From Saturnia japonica (Eukaryota > Arthropoda > Insecta > Lepidoptera > Saturniidae): a stretch of DNA of 64,000 bases. The notes beneath the pieces are model-generated. The model was not told the origin of the DNA, searched no databases, and worked only from the letters and a program-made list of their open reading frames with translations. Within the stretch, counting starts at the first letter, position 1, and every line of letters begins with the position of its first letter. Shown here in pieces: positions 33,250 through 46,000 of this stretch. The stretch spans positions 7,995,705-8,059,704 of the forward strand of contig CM065334.1 in the NCBI GenBank assembly GCA_033032175.1. The letters run 5' to 3'. The position numbers were made by a program, and so were the translations under genes.

Positions 33250-33610
33250 ATATTATTTTAAAGGTGACTTGATCGAGATTCTTTTGAATTATGCATCAAG
33301 AAAAACTGTTCAGCCAATTGAAGATTATCATAAGCTCTTTTAACTGATAAATAGATTTGAGCATCTTCTAGAAGTCTGATCGAGTTGATGATTGGTATAT
33401 TCTGTTTCTTCAATTATGCTCTAACACGACCTTGACCTGATGCTGCAGCGTCATCTGGAATCTGATGGATACCTAACTCCTCAACAACATACAGTAGAGG
33501 TTGTCGTGTTTGGGACTCATTGGAATTATCTCAATGGATAGGTTACTCGTGTCGGGAGTTTATTAAATGTTAATTTATCTTGTCAGTAACTCGACTATGG
33601 GTTCTCGAAC
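33250..33610. repeat. Dispersed repeat, copy 1
   Basis: Shares 'ttgacctgatgct', 'tcgtgtttggg.ctcat.ggaat' and 'tgtcgggagt' with 36000-36330. Unclassified, non-coding. Confidence 0.5.
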
Positions 33611-33886
33611 CTTGTAACAACATTTTTAACTACTTTGAGTTAAATCTGGGGATACATATGTTAAGTTAATGTTAATACGATATTACTGAACTGATCTGAT
33701 GGACCTGGATACTTGACATTAGGACATAGCAACGCCTTAACAGAACAAAATGTAGTCATCTACAGGTTTTTGGACTTTTCGTAAGTCATCTACAAAAGCC
33801 AAGGTATAAAAATATAGCGTTTATTGAATTAAGGTTCTCTATGGTGGGGTAACTTTTATATTATATTTCGACTATATCTAAACAAT

Positions 33887-34388
33887 TAATAAGATTGAAG
33901 TGTCTGTTTGTAATGTCGAAATAACAGATTTTTACTAAATGCATATGAAAGTATATACGACACCTATAACAAAACACCCATTTTTTTTTTTTTTTCTGTC
34001 TGTCTGTTGGTAATCTCCGAAACGGTTGGACCGATTTTGACGGGACTTTCACTGATAGATATTAGCTGAGATATAGCTGTTGATATAGGGAGTAACTTGG
34101 CTACTTTTATTTTAGAAAAAGAATAATGGTTCCGCACAAATTGAATAAAACTAGTCATGGTGAATCACTTCGGGCGCTTAAATGGTTTATGCTGAGTAAA
34201 CCATAAGAGATATAGCAAATTAATGTACTACATAATCATAGGTATAAAAAAGTCCGGGAGAGTATACATCTATCTTCTACGGAACACCTACAATAGGCAT
34301 TTTTGTCTTTAAAATAGCCGGGAGCGGGGGAGCAAGAATTGCGCGGGCATTTTGTAGTCCACGTGAGCGAAGCCGCGGGAACTACTAG
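33887..34388 (+). mobile_element. Complete non-autonomous Helitron (502 bp)
   Basis: TC at 33887 follows A, CTAG at 34385-34388 precedes T, and the hairpin region 'cacgtgagcgaagccgcggg' lies just before. This is the best reference copy for the family in the window. Confidence 0.85.
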
Positions 34389-34549
34389 TAATTTTATAAA
34401 TACGACAGTAACCGTGTATGTTTGATACTTTTCCACGACTAAGCCTCTTGACCGATTAAAATGGAATTTGGCCTGGAGGTAGCTAGGGGTCTGAAAAGGG
34501 GCTTAGTACGATAAAACAACGCAGTTTAAAAAGATGTGGTGAAAGTACC

Positions 34550-34775
34550 ACACGGTGGATTACCACCAACCAGGAATACTTTTCAGGCAGCACTCTGTCC
34601 GCCTCGCCAGCTACCACCCTCAAGTTGAACTCTCGCCAAGCACTTAAAGGTGTCCCGGCAGCTGCACGTCAGAACCAGTCACCAAACTAGACTTAGCGTG
34701 TTATCGTCTTGGACCAAATCATCACTTAAGATCAGGTGAGATTGTGGTTAAACGATTTTTGATGCGAAGCTTTAA
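34550..34775. repeat. Dispersed LINE/SINE-derived repeat
   Basis: Matches 19860-20075 ('tgtcccggcagctgca', 'cttagcgtgttatc', 'atcaggtgagattgtgg'). Such text is common in lepidopteran retroposon 3' regions. Confidence 0.5.
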
Positions 34776-35089
34776 GAAGGATTTGTGGCATACCACAATT
34801 ATGAAACGCGCCGGTAAAACATATTGTACCACCGCCTTACAATTGCAATAAATCGCTGGCGCTTATGATTCTGGACAGCGGACTATACTGTGGTAATCGC
34901 GCACCTTCACCGTCCTAGTGTCATACTCGTGGACAGACTGACTTGGGAGGTTGGACGTATCGCGCGCGCTAATTGTTACATTTGTTAATTACGTTTATTA
35001 TACTGTACTTTTGTTTCTCTAAACATTAAACTTGACTTGTCATTTCAACTTGCTTAATTTCTTTCTAATCTTCGTCTACTAAACTATTG

Positions 35090-35325
35090 TGAACATTCTC
35101 TTCTTAAGCGGGTTGGATGGAGTATATGTATACCGTAGCCCACAGATACAACTTGAGTGTGGTTGCTAGCCTGGTGGGTAAACAGTGAACAAAAAAACCC
35201 AGCAACATGCTATGGTTTGATCACAAAGTCTTCCTTCACCAAAACTGCTCGGGCTCATTGCAGGGATTCGAACTCACTTCAATCATCGCGGTGTCCGTAC
35301 ACGCTACCACTAAGCATCATTGCTT
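35090..35325 (-). mobile_element. tRNA-derived SINE, second family
   Basis: Reverse box B at 35264-35274 (GGATTCGAACT) and reverse box A at 35299-35313 (within 'tacacgctaccacta'). The body runs to about 35090. Differs from the 4984 family. Confidence 0.6.
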
Positions 35326-35999
35326 AAAAGTAAAAGGTAATAAAAACAATTGTATTGTAATAAAAACTTTATTTTCTATATATTTCCGGAAAACTGTTTA
35401 GCGCCCCTGACATCATTCTGACGACCCCTGATCGTTATACAGAAAAGGCTTTACCCCTACTACCCCCTAAACTTTTAAATAAACAAGAATCATTGTTATT
35501 CACAGGCGCGGATCTAACAGGAGGTAAAGGGGGTCATGACCCCCCAATCTTACATTTTCAATTATCGTACAATGTTCTATTTGTTTTTACATTGAACCTT
35601 TGATGTGTACATGTGTGTACACTTTGAATATGTGTATCTGTATGTAGCATCGTAGCGTAAATGGATTAAGCAATTTTGATTTTTGAAGTGATAACTTATT
35701 TTAGCGCGGTACTCATATTTTTAGATGAGATAAAATCTCTGGACTCGCGACACCGTTACGAGACGCAGCTATACTGTGTGCATATATGCATGCACATATA
35801 GCAGACCGCGAACGCGTCTTTCATAAAATAATATTAAATGGTATTTTAAAGTTTGTAATAATTAATAAAATACAATTCATAAATATAATGCAATTCATAA
35901 CCCAATAACCCTAGTAACCATCTAAAAAATTTCTAACGCGCCAAAATAAGTTTTCACTTCTGTTGGCACTCCCGAAGTGCAACCCGTAATTTTTTTTGT

Positions 36000-36330
36000 T
36001 TGCAAGGTATCTTGATCGATAGTGTTCTTAGCTATGACTCAAAACAAATCTGTTAATGAACAGATCATCAGCTATATTATGAATCATCTATCAGCTCTGT
36101 GATGAAGGAATGCGAGCATTTTCCACAAGTCTGATCCATTCGAAATTTTGTGTTCTGTTACTTCTATGATATTGTAAAAACATGGTAAACTTGACCTGAT
36201 GCTATTTAACTCCGACCAACATACAAACGATATATCGTGTTTGGGCTCATCGGAATGATCTCAATAAATAGGTTTACTTGTGTCGGGAGTATTTCAATTT
36301 TTAATTTACCTTTTTCATAATGTATTCAAT
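36000..36330. repeat. Dispersed repeat, copy 2
   Basis: Counterpart of 33250-33610, more diverged, same orientation. Confidence 0.5.
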
Positions 36331-36638
36331 TCGGAATCTGCGAGAAACTTTAATCTATATCGCCCCTCCATAAAGTTTCTTGATCCACGCCTGGTATTCA
36401 CGGGGACAATTCTACTGATGATGAGCGGCCGCTGTGTTTGTGTAGTCTCTGTGTTCGCGCCAATGTCTTTCTACGAATTTTTTAATATAGTTATAAGGTT
36501 TCGAGTCCTTTTCGCCTATAACATTGTCCACCTGAAATATTAACAGAAGAATAATTTAAGCTAAATATGACAATTATACATTTTTAGGGTTTCGTAAAGA
36601 CCACTTCCGAAAGAAAGAACTTTTCAAATTATAGATGA

Positions 36639-36850
36639 CTAGCTTTACCCGCGACTTCGTTCGCGTAGATATCGGAAAATAAAATAAATTGATAACAGCC
36701 GTAAGCCATGTCATTTACCGGGATAAAAAGTATAATGTGCCAATCCGGATTATAAACCATGCATCTGCCAAATTTCATCCATATCTGTTCAGCCGTTTTT
36801 ACGTGATTTAGTTAAAACCCAATACTTTCACATTTATAATATTAGTAGGA
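36639..36850 (-). mobile_element. Complete small Helitron (212 bp)
   Basis: CTAG at 36639-36642 after A, with the hairpin region 'cccgcgacttcgttcgcg' next. The minus-strand 5' end TCCTACTAATATTATAAATG is at 36850, preceded by A. Confidence 0.85.
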
Positions 36851-37232
36851 TTATGTCAATTTTATCAATTAAAGTTACTTAACATAGAAATATTTGTTGT
36901 TGGAAATGTACATTAGCTCGTATCGTGAGATGACGAGATCGCGGGAAGGCCTGTGATAGGCGGGCTAATGGCAGGTGCAATCGTTCTGCGCAGGCGCTGC
37001 GCCGCCAGGCCCCCCTAGCTCTGCTGACACGTAAGCCAGTCTGCTTCGTGCTTTGGCCGTGAACTCGCGTTTGTTTTTTTGTACGCGCTACGTCATTCCG
37101 GACGTTCGGCTAGCGCTGAGATATTTGTGATTTACGGGTGTTAAGGTTTTGCATTGTATAACTTAGAGTTGGTGTACCAGGAGGTTTTGATGAACTGATT
37201 GCTTGAGTGATAGTGTCCTTTGGGATTTGAGG

Positions 37233-37319
37233 ATGCCACAAACATGTACATACAGTTCACTCCACAATCTGCAGTCCAGGACACGGGCAAGGTCAAGGTC
37301 ACCGCCCGCTCCTGACGAG
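37233..37319 (+). CDS. Possible first coding exon of an unknown gene
   Basis: An ATG at 37233 opens 29 codons without a stop, ending GAG exactly before a strong donor GTGAGT (phase 0). The peptide is basic and Ser/Arg-rich near its end (SRTRARSRSPPAPDE). About 36900-37100 upstream is locally GC-rich with several CpG, as a promoter might be. No following exon was identified, and an intron here would run into the LSM12 locus on the other strand. It could be a 5'UTR exon or chance. Confidence 0.25.
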
Positions 37320-37468
37320 GTGAGTCTCTTTTGTTTGTTATTAGAATAATTACTGTGTATCGCAGCAATAGCTTCGAGAGGGATTGATTCGCGTTTGATT
37401 GAATTAAGGGCTCAGCACATATTACGCGAACATGTGTGTTCTACAACATATTATACTTAAAGTAAAAT

Positions 37469-37999
37469 TTATACAATTAATAAAATTGAAGTGTCTGTTT
37501 GTAATGTCAAAATAACAGGTTTTTACTAAATGCATATCAAAGTATATATGATAATAAGAAAACGACATTTTTAAAATTTTTGTCTGTCTGTTTGTTCCGG
37601 TTAATCTCCGAAAAGGTTGCACCGATTGTGACATGACTTTCGTTAATACATACCTGATGTTATAGGGAGTAACTTAGGCTACTTTTATTTTAGAAAAAAA
37701 AAATTAGGTAGAGTTCCGCACAAGTAAAAAAAACTGGTCATGATGAATCAATTCAGGCGCTTAAATCACTTACGCTGCGTAAACCATAAGAGATATAGCA
37801 AACTAATGTACTAAATGAACAATTATATTCATTAAAAAAGTATTAAAAAGACCTACAATAAAGCCACGGAGAGTATACGTCTATCTTCTAAGGAACACCC
37901 ACAATCAGCATTTTAGTCTTTAAAATAGCAGGGAACGGGTGAGCAACATTCGCGCGGGCATTCTGTAGTCCACGTGAGCAAAGCTACAGGCACAGCAAG
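37469..37999 (+). mobile_element. Degenerate non-autonomous Helitron
   Basis: Body matches 33887-34388. The 5' end reads TT rather than TC, and the 3' end has CAAG in place of CTAG, so the termini have decayed. Starting at 38000 a few dozen bp resemble the 5' end of the 19436 subfamily. Confidence 0.65.
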
Positions 38000-38059
38000 T
38001 TATATTATAAAGCTTTAAAGATTGTTTATTTGAACGCCTTAATCTCAGATACTTATGTT

Positions 38060-39991
38060 TGGACTGTGTTGTGCTTACTATCCGGGGCAGTAGCATGAAT
38101 GTGTCAAGAGATAATTTAAAAAATATGGCAGTAACAATTACATTTGAAAAATTATTTTTGCATGAGGAAGGATAAATATATTCTTTATATGTACGCTACA
38201 TCCTAAGAAGCTGAGAAATAACCATGAATATCAAAGAAACTGCCAAGGTGTAGCTGCACAGGTGTATTGGCAGTGGAATACATATCCATATTATTTGACC
38301 TTGCAAAAAATTTATTATTCCGAAAACTCCGACTTACCTAACGGTTTTTTTAAGATAAGACAACTTATGTATTAACTTTAACAGTAAAATAATTCATCTT
38401 CTAATAAAACTTCCGACACTTTTTTAAGTGTATTGCGTGCACGGAAGACTGTGAGATTAGGCATGGTTAAAGTTTAAATGGAGAAGGAGTGCAGAAAGCT
38501 AAAATTTACCTATAATATCTGTTACTAATATATTAAATTTAATAAATTAATACTGTGAAACCTAACCCGACCATTGCCATTGAACTTAGACCCCCCAAAA
38601 TATTGACATTGTCACTCAATGAGAAGTAACAGCAAGTCATATAATATTCATTGTTTAGGTTCATACTGCAAATGTCAAACAGAAAATAGTCTATGATTAA
38701 AAACTCGCTGGTCGAATTTTGATCATTGGGTGACCGCTAGTATAGATAAAAATATATTTGAAAGCAAACACTATAGTCGGAAATTGTGTTATAACTACTC
38801 TCTTCACATCCGTACATGGATTGAGCTTCCTGGCCTATTTATAGGCTTTTTTTTTGAACACTTAAACAAGTAAAGAAAAATAGACATTGCTTAGTTCTAC
38901 TATAATTAAAAGTGTAGATGATAAATAGAATATAACAAGTAACAAAAAACAGAAAAGAAAAGAAATTCAAAGGTGACAAACAAATAAACAACTTAAATTC
39001 TAATAATTGATAAACTACTTTATCAACATTACTATTCTAACTGAGCAAAATATTTCTTGATTACAGGAATGTCATCACATAAAATTTCTAGCTTGTTGGA
39101 TTACTGGAGTATGGTATTCATGCTATAGGACCATTATACCCCATGTACCATATATACATATACATACCATACCATATACATATCAAACAAAAGATTCAGT
39201 GCCTCTATAGTGCCTTTAATCAACTTCATCTAGCATGCATCTTCATTATGTTAATGTGCATATATTCATATTTGTTCAGTTATGTGTTGATACATTTCTA
39301 ATATGCCTAAGTTACTTTTTTGGAGAAAATGATGTTATTGCTTTACAACTCATTATTTTAACACAAACAGTTGGTATTATTTGTAAACTTTCTTAATGGA
39401 TACCAAGAGAGACCACATAAAAAAAAGTTTAAAAACCATGTAGAATTACTCAAAAACCGGTTTACATTCCAGATATGGCATTTTTTGATAACAACTATCA
39501 CGATTTAGGTTACTTTGAAAAATCATGTTACAATTTCTTACGATTTTCATTAGTTTTTACCATAGGCTTCTTTTCTACTATTTTTGAACTCATAACATAT
39601 ATTCTATCACCCATAATTCTATAAAAACTTGAGTGCAATATTCAAACATCATGAGCTAGAGACAGCAATGGCAGCCATGACACTGCACAATACTGTTTTT
39701 GATTGGCCGGATTGGACTTTAGTGAAATTGATTTACACTGGTATTGATGACTTGAGCACTGTTGAAATAAAATTGAATATTCTGACCCGTATTTCTATGT
39801 GAATTGATGGACTTTTTTAAATTTAATAAATACCAAGTTGTTGAATATGATAAACATAATAAGACAGTACAAAAATATGAAAAATATATTATAGTGGACT
39901 TAAGCTCATTTGATATGTATCAATACATATATTTGCAATAACAGTTCAGTAAAATGGAATGTATGTTCCAAAGGTCAATCTATCTCCTTAC
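38060..39991. other. AT-rich stretch 3' of LSM12 exon 2
   Basis: Should contain the last LSM12 exon if the gene is compact, but I could not find a minus-strand frame for the family's C-terminal Val-Lys-Lys-Ile-Val-Glu-Lys-type helix. No other gene or element recognised. Confidence 0.3.
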
Positions 39992-40129
39992 CTTATATGG
40001 GGGTGAGATTATAACTTCATTGTAGACCCGAATGTTCTGTCCGGCCCAAGACACATCATCTATAACCCGTGCAATGGCCAGGAATAGGCGCTGCCCTTCT
40101 GGATCTAAGCAGGCTGATAAAGCTGACAC
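39992..40129 (-). CDS. LSM12: LSM12 coding exon 2 (AD domain, first half)
   Basis: Acceptor 'gtttcag' and donor AAG/GTAAGG frame a 46-codon exon ending SPPYK, at the place where other LSM12 proteins read 'TPPYQ'. Confidence 0.92.
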
Positions 40130-40834
40130 CTGAAACAGTTATTTGAATTGTTTAAATATGAATTTTCAGTTGTAGGGGACTATTACCAGACCTTAAACAA
40201 ATGATAACACCATATAATATTGGCTAGTTTTTTTTTTACTAAATATTATGTACACCTTGCATATCATATTATACCTTTCTCTTACTTGGTAGAGAATGCT
40301 TTTAAGCATTAAGTCCTCCATTTGTACTTTTTTGTGCAATAAAGAATATAATAATATATAAATGTTTCTTTTATTTGTCCCCCATTTACTAATTGCAAAA
40401 CGATTGTACAATCTTCAGTTCTGGAAATTGGCATTATGTATCTATCTTGCCTTTCAAACTTGTGAAGATTTGATGAAAGTTTGTTAGTGAAATTCAAGTG
40501 CGACAAACAAATAAAAGAAGTGTGTACTAACCAATCTACGTTTATTTTCTATCGAATTCCTGACCCTTGTGTTAAGTCTATGCAGGTTCAAAGTTTGCGG
40601 TTGTTCCGGCACCGTGGTCACTTCTTTCTTGATCTGGACGTCGCTGACGAGGGACAGGTTGACGATGTTTACGTCGTGGCGCTTCGGGTTGCCGCTCGAC
40701 GATGGACATTTCAATATAAGCATTTTTGTTTGAGGATCGAAAGCCAACACTTCGCCTTGTATGTTTTCATTGTAACACGTACGAGTGGCGACTATGCTGC
40801 CGATTGTGAAGCAGTCGGACACGACGGTAGACAT
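39992..40834 (-). CDS. LSM12: LSM12 homologue, first two coding exons (partial)
   Basis: Sm-like protein of the cytoplasm; relatives act with ataxin-2 in RNA regulation and clock timing and can bind NAADP. Exon 1 is 40834-40532 (101 codons, donor GTTAGT); exon 2 is 40129-39992 (46 codons, acceptor 'gtttcag', donor GTAAGG); both phase 0. Residues about 9-62 form the LSM domain (FTIGSIVATRTC, then GEVLAFDPQTKMLILKCPSSSG and VNIVNLSLVSDV). The second exon (DPEGQRLFLAIARVIDDVSW, then NEVIISPPY) is the anticodon-binding-like AD domain conserved in LSM12. The start ATG is the first in frame. The final exon, expected to complete the AD domain, was not found. Confidence 0.92.
40532..40834 (-). CDS. 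LSM12: LSM12 coding exon 1 (LSM domain)
   Basis: Begins MSTVVSDCFTIGS and ends at Leu101 before donor G/GTTAGT. Holds the whole Sm-like fold. Confidence 0.92.
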
Positions 40835-40839
40835 TTTTG

Positions 40840-42520
40840 TTATTGGTACTCGTTTTTAAATTGATAACATGTGAAATAAATTTAATAAATTTTTATTTGA
40901 TGTTTTTTTACGACGTGCTGTCTCGTCCACCATGCAGTTTGACAGACAGTGATCAATGTTGCTGGTTTTGGAAATCAAAATTTAAATTACTGTTTTGTGT
41001 CGATTTTTGTATTTAGTAATAATTATGTAGTATTTATTTAGAGCAAGTTTGTGTAATTAACTTGACACCTACCTATACAATATATAATTTACTTATGAAA
41101 AGTATTTCTAAATATGGAAAAGTACACTTTCTAGTATTTCTAATAAAGAGGATATAAATTTACTTTCTACAGATTCTACTATATTTACAGGTAATCGGTA
41201 ATCGCTTAGGCTGGTATGAACGTTTCGTTTTACGTTTTTTTTCTTAAATCAACGAATAGAATAAAATTATAAAACATGACATTCAATGGATCAAATTCAG
41301 AAAATTCATGTTATATTTATTTTTTAAGTTTTGAGAAATTTATTCAGAGTCAAACCACGATTTGAGCCAGTGTCTTTCGAATTCATATAGATTCCGGCCA
41401 TGAGACAATCATATTTAAACCTATTTTATTAAAAAGTATACTAATGCTGCAGTGCGTGGAGTTCTATATGTACTATGATAATGTTATAACAGTTTTAATA
41501 CTATGGTTGTAAAGGTTTATCAACATATTTTATTGATACAATGAAACAATTTCAAAGCAATTTATTTCACAGTTCATTGCATAGGTACCTACTTCTACCT
41601 CTTTTATTTGCCAAAGTTAAGGGATTATTTTCGTCGCGATATCGACGAATATAATTAGAGTAGGTAGGTAGGTATTATAGCTAAATTTGATATCTTATAT
41701 TCTCAGCTTTTTCAACGTCTAAGTGAAATTGGTAAAGGATTATTAAATTACTGTCCGTTATTAGAAGCCTAATATTGAGAGCAGCGCATCAGTGTTTCCG
41801 TTGATTTCTCATTCTACCTTCTATAGCCATCTCTTTCGCACCTCCCACATGTGTCACCAGGCGGCGCGGGGGGCCGTAGCCTTGGTAGTAGGATGCGGCG
41901 AATTTATTCGTCATTGGCGTGATGTTTTCCGTTCGAACAACTTGTGCTCTCCAAACGTGCCTCGAACGGGCAATTTGTATTTAAAAGTTAGTAATGTCTT
42001 GTTCAAACCACAAACACGTAAGTTGCACAAGTATTATTTATACAAATATGTTTAAAGTGTTTCAAATAGCCTCCTTGGTTACTTTAAAATGATGTAAGTG
42101 TTCAAACTCCAAACACAGGTACCTATATTTATGAATATATTATTATTAACGGGTTAACCGTTCGACTTTAAGTATTGAATTATCAATTTCTTTTAAAAAT
42201 TATTTTACTTGTTTTATACCTGCAAGGCATTTAAGAATTTAATTTCAAAAATAATTTTGCTTTTCTACCTTAAAAATTATCATTTTTACATTTTATATTT
42301 ATCGTACTTGTCGTAGAAAATAAGCTTAAACTTCCACAGGTCAGAATTTGTAATAGAATGGTCATATTTTTTGAAGTGAAATTAGATCTAAACAGAGTTC
42401 TTAAACTAGTGTGATATATTGAATATTAAGACTGGATTATGACCATCACACACAGGATGAAACGCCGTAATAGTTCGTTCGTTGTGTTCCGGTATTAACG
42501 TGTCCACCTGCGGATTTTGT
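40840..42520. other. LSM12 upstream region and AT-rich spacer
   Basis: The LSM12 5'UTR and promoter should lie just above 40834 but no core motif is clear. 41800-41980 is more GC-rich with an open plus frame of unknown origin. Otherwise nothing recognised. Confidence 0.35.
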
Positions 42521-43015
42521 CATGGTTATTTTGAGATGCTAATGTTTATTAAAAATGCAAACTACCCTCGCGGGGTACGTTTCGCTTATAAATGCAAAAT
42601 ACCCTCGCGGGGTATTATTCCCTGGATAAATAGCAACTCCCGCGGAGTTTATCATGGTTATTTTGAGATGCTATGTTTATTAAAATTGCAAACTACCCTC
42701 GCGGGGTACGTTTCGCTTATAAATGAAAAATACCCTCGCAGGGTATTATTCGCTTTAGCGTTTTTGTTTCAAATGCATAAAATGCCCGATTGCCCATAGG
42801 CAGATTTAACGATAAATAGCAACTCTCGCAATGCTAAGTTTATTAAAATTGCAAACTACCCTCGCGGGGTACGTTTCGCTTATAAATGCAAAATACCCTC
42901 CCGGGGTATTATTCCCTTTAGCGTTTTTTGTTTCAAATACATAAAATACACGACTGCCCGTAGGCAGATTTAACGATTCAAACCAACCCTCGCAGGGTTT
43001 TATTATATGCGAGCT
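42521..43015. repeat. Left-flank hairpin modules, related to the 145-bp repeat
   Basis: A degenerate repeat region. The segment from 'gtttattaaaa' through 'cgcttataaatg' recurs at about 42543, 42673 and 42838. It is studded with short palindromes: TACCC...GGGTA around TCGC (about eight copies), ACTCC...GGAGT (42629-42641), CTGCC...GGCAG (about 42954-42967) and ACCC...GGGT (about 42986). Spacing of tens of bp. Passes into the regular array near 43020. Confidence 0.8.
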
Positions 43016-46000
43016 AAGTTCATTAACGATAAATAGAAACTCCCGCGGAGTTTGCTTAAATGCTTTTCGTGCAAATTTCATGCTGGAAATTTGAATAAGC
43101 CTTAATAAATCACTACCGATAAGCAGGTAAGTTAATCTTTGTGTGAATATTTCACAAACAATGATCATTAACGATAAATGGCAACTCCCGCGGAGTTTGC
43201 TTAAATGCTTTTCGTGCAAATTTCATGCTGGAAATTTGAATAAGCCTTAATAAATCACTACCGATAAGCAGGTAAGTTAATCTTTGTGTGAATATTTCAC
43301 AAACAATGATCATTAACGATAAATGGCAACTCCCGCGGAGTTTGCTTAAATGCTTTTCGTGCAAATTTCATGCTGGAAATTTGAATAAGCCTTAATAAAT
43401 CACTACCGATAAGCAGGTAAGTTAATCTTTGTGTGAATATTTCACAAACAATGATCATTAACGATAAATGGCAACTCCCGCGGAGTTTGCTTAAATGCTT
43501 TTCGTGCAAATTTCATGCTGGAAATTTGAATAAGCCTTAATAAATCACTACCGATAAGCAGGTAAGTTAATCTTTGTGTGAATATTTCACAAACAATGAT
43601 CATTAACGATAAATGGCAACTCCCGCGGAGTTTGCTTAAATGCTTTTCGTGCAAAAATCATGCTGGAAGTTTGGATAAGCCTTAATAAATCACTACCGAT
43701 AAGCAGGTAAGGATAAATGGCAACTCCCGCGGAGTTTGCTTAAATGCTTTTCGTGCAAATTTCATGCTGGAAATTTGAATAAGCCTTAATAAATCACTAC
43801 CGATAAGCAGGTAAGTTAATCTTTGTGTGAATATTTCACAAGCAATGATCATTAACGATAAATGGCAACTCCCGCGGAGTTTGCTTAAATGCTTTTCGTG
43901 CAAATTTCATGCTGGAAATTTGAATAAGCCTTAATAAATCACTACCGATAAGCAGGTAAGTTAATCTTTGTGTGAATATTTCACAAACAATGATCATTAA
44001 CGATAAATGGCAACTCCCGCGGAGTTTGCTTAAATGCTTTTCGTGCAAATTTCATGCTGGAAATTTGAATAAGCCTTAATAAATCACTACCGATAAGCAG
44101 GTAAGTTAATCTTTGTGTGAATATTTCACAAACAATGATCATTAACGATAAATGGCAACTCCCGCGGAGTTTGCTTAAATGCTTTTCGTGCAAAAATCAT
44201 GCTGGAAGTTTGGATAAGCCTTAATAAATCACTACCGATAAGCAGGTAAGGATAAATGGCAACTCCCGCGGAGTTTGCTTAAATGCTTTTCGTGCAAATT
44301 TCATGCTGGAAATTTGAATAAGCCTTAATAAATCACTACCGATAAGCAGGTAAGTTAATCTTTGTGTGAATATTTCACAAGCAATGATCATTAACGATAA
44401 ATGGCAACTCCCGCGGAGTTTGCTTAAATGCTTTTCGTGCAAATTTCATGCTGGAAATTTGAATAAGCCTTAATAAATCACTACCGATAAGCAGGTAAGT
44501 TAATCTTTGTGTGAATATTTCACAAACAATGATCATTAACGATAAATGGCAACTCCCGCGGAGTTTGCTTAAATGCTTTTCGTGCAAATTTCATGCTGGA
44601 AATTTGAATAAGCCTTAATAAATCACTACCGATAAGCAGGTAAGTTAATCTTTGTGTGAATATTTCACAAACAATGATCATTAACGATAAATGGCAACTC
44701 CCGCGGAGTTTGCTTAAATGCTTTTCGTGCAAATTTCATGCTGGAAATTTGAATAAGCCTTAATAAATCACTACCGATAAGCAGGTAAGTTAATCTTTGT
44801 GTGAATATTTCACAAACAATGATCATTAACGATAAATGGCAACTCCCGCGGAGTTTGCTTAAATGCTTTTCGTGCAAATTTCATGCTGGAAATTTGAATA
44901 AGCCTTAATAAATCACTACCGATAAGCAGGTAAGTTAATCTTTGTGTGAATATTTCACAAACAATGATCATTAACGATAAATGGCAACTCCCGCGGAGTT
45001 TGCTTAAATGCTTTTCGTGCAAATTTCATGCTGGAAATTTGAATAAGCCTTAATAAATCACTACCGATAAGCAGGTAAGTTAATCTTTGTGTGAATATTT
45101 CACAAACAATGATCATTAACGATAAATGGCAACTCCCGCGGAGTTTGCTTAAATGCTTTTCGTGCAAATTTCATGCTGGAAATTTGAATAAGCCTTAATA
45201 AATCACTACCGATAAGCAGGTAAGTTAATCTTTGTGTGAATATTTCACAAACAATGATCATTAACGATAAATGGCAACTCCCGCGGAGTTTGCTTAAATG
45301 CTTTTCGTGCAAATTTCATGCTGGAAATTTGAATAAGCCTTAATAAATCACTACCGATAAGCAGGTAAGTTAATCTTTGTGTGAATATTTCACAAACAAT
45401 GATCATTAACGATAAATGGCAACTCCCGCGGAGTTTGCTTAAATGCTTTTCGTGCAAATTTCATGCTGGAAATTTGAATAAGCCTTAATAAATCACTACC
45501 GATAAGCAGGTAAGTTAATCTTTGTGTGAATATTTCACAAACAATGATCATTAACGATAAATGGCAACTCCCGCGGAGTTTGCTTAAATGCTTTTCGTGC
45601 AAATTTCATGCTGGAAATTTGAATAAGCCTTAATAAATCACTACCGATAAGCAGGTAAGTTAATCTTTGTGTGAATATTTCACAAACAATGATCATTAAC
45701 GATAAATGGCAACTCCCGCGGAGTTTGCTTAAATGCTTTTCGTGCAAATTTCATGCTGGAAATTTGAATAAGCCTTAATAAATCACTACCGATAAGCAGG
45801 TAAGTTAATCTTTGTGTGAATATTTCACAAACAATGATCATTAACGATAAATGGCAACTCCCGCGGAGTTTGCTTAAATGCTTTTCGTGCAAATTTCATG
45901 CTGGAAATTTGAATAAGCCTTAATAAATCACTACCGATAAGCAGGTAAGTTAATCTTTGTGTGAATATTTCACAAACAATGATCATTAACGATAAATGGC

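Noticed and set aside
40481..40864. 127-residue plus-strand open frame
   Set aside because: It is the antisense of LSM12 exon 1, whose minus-strand frame matches a known family.
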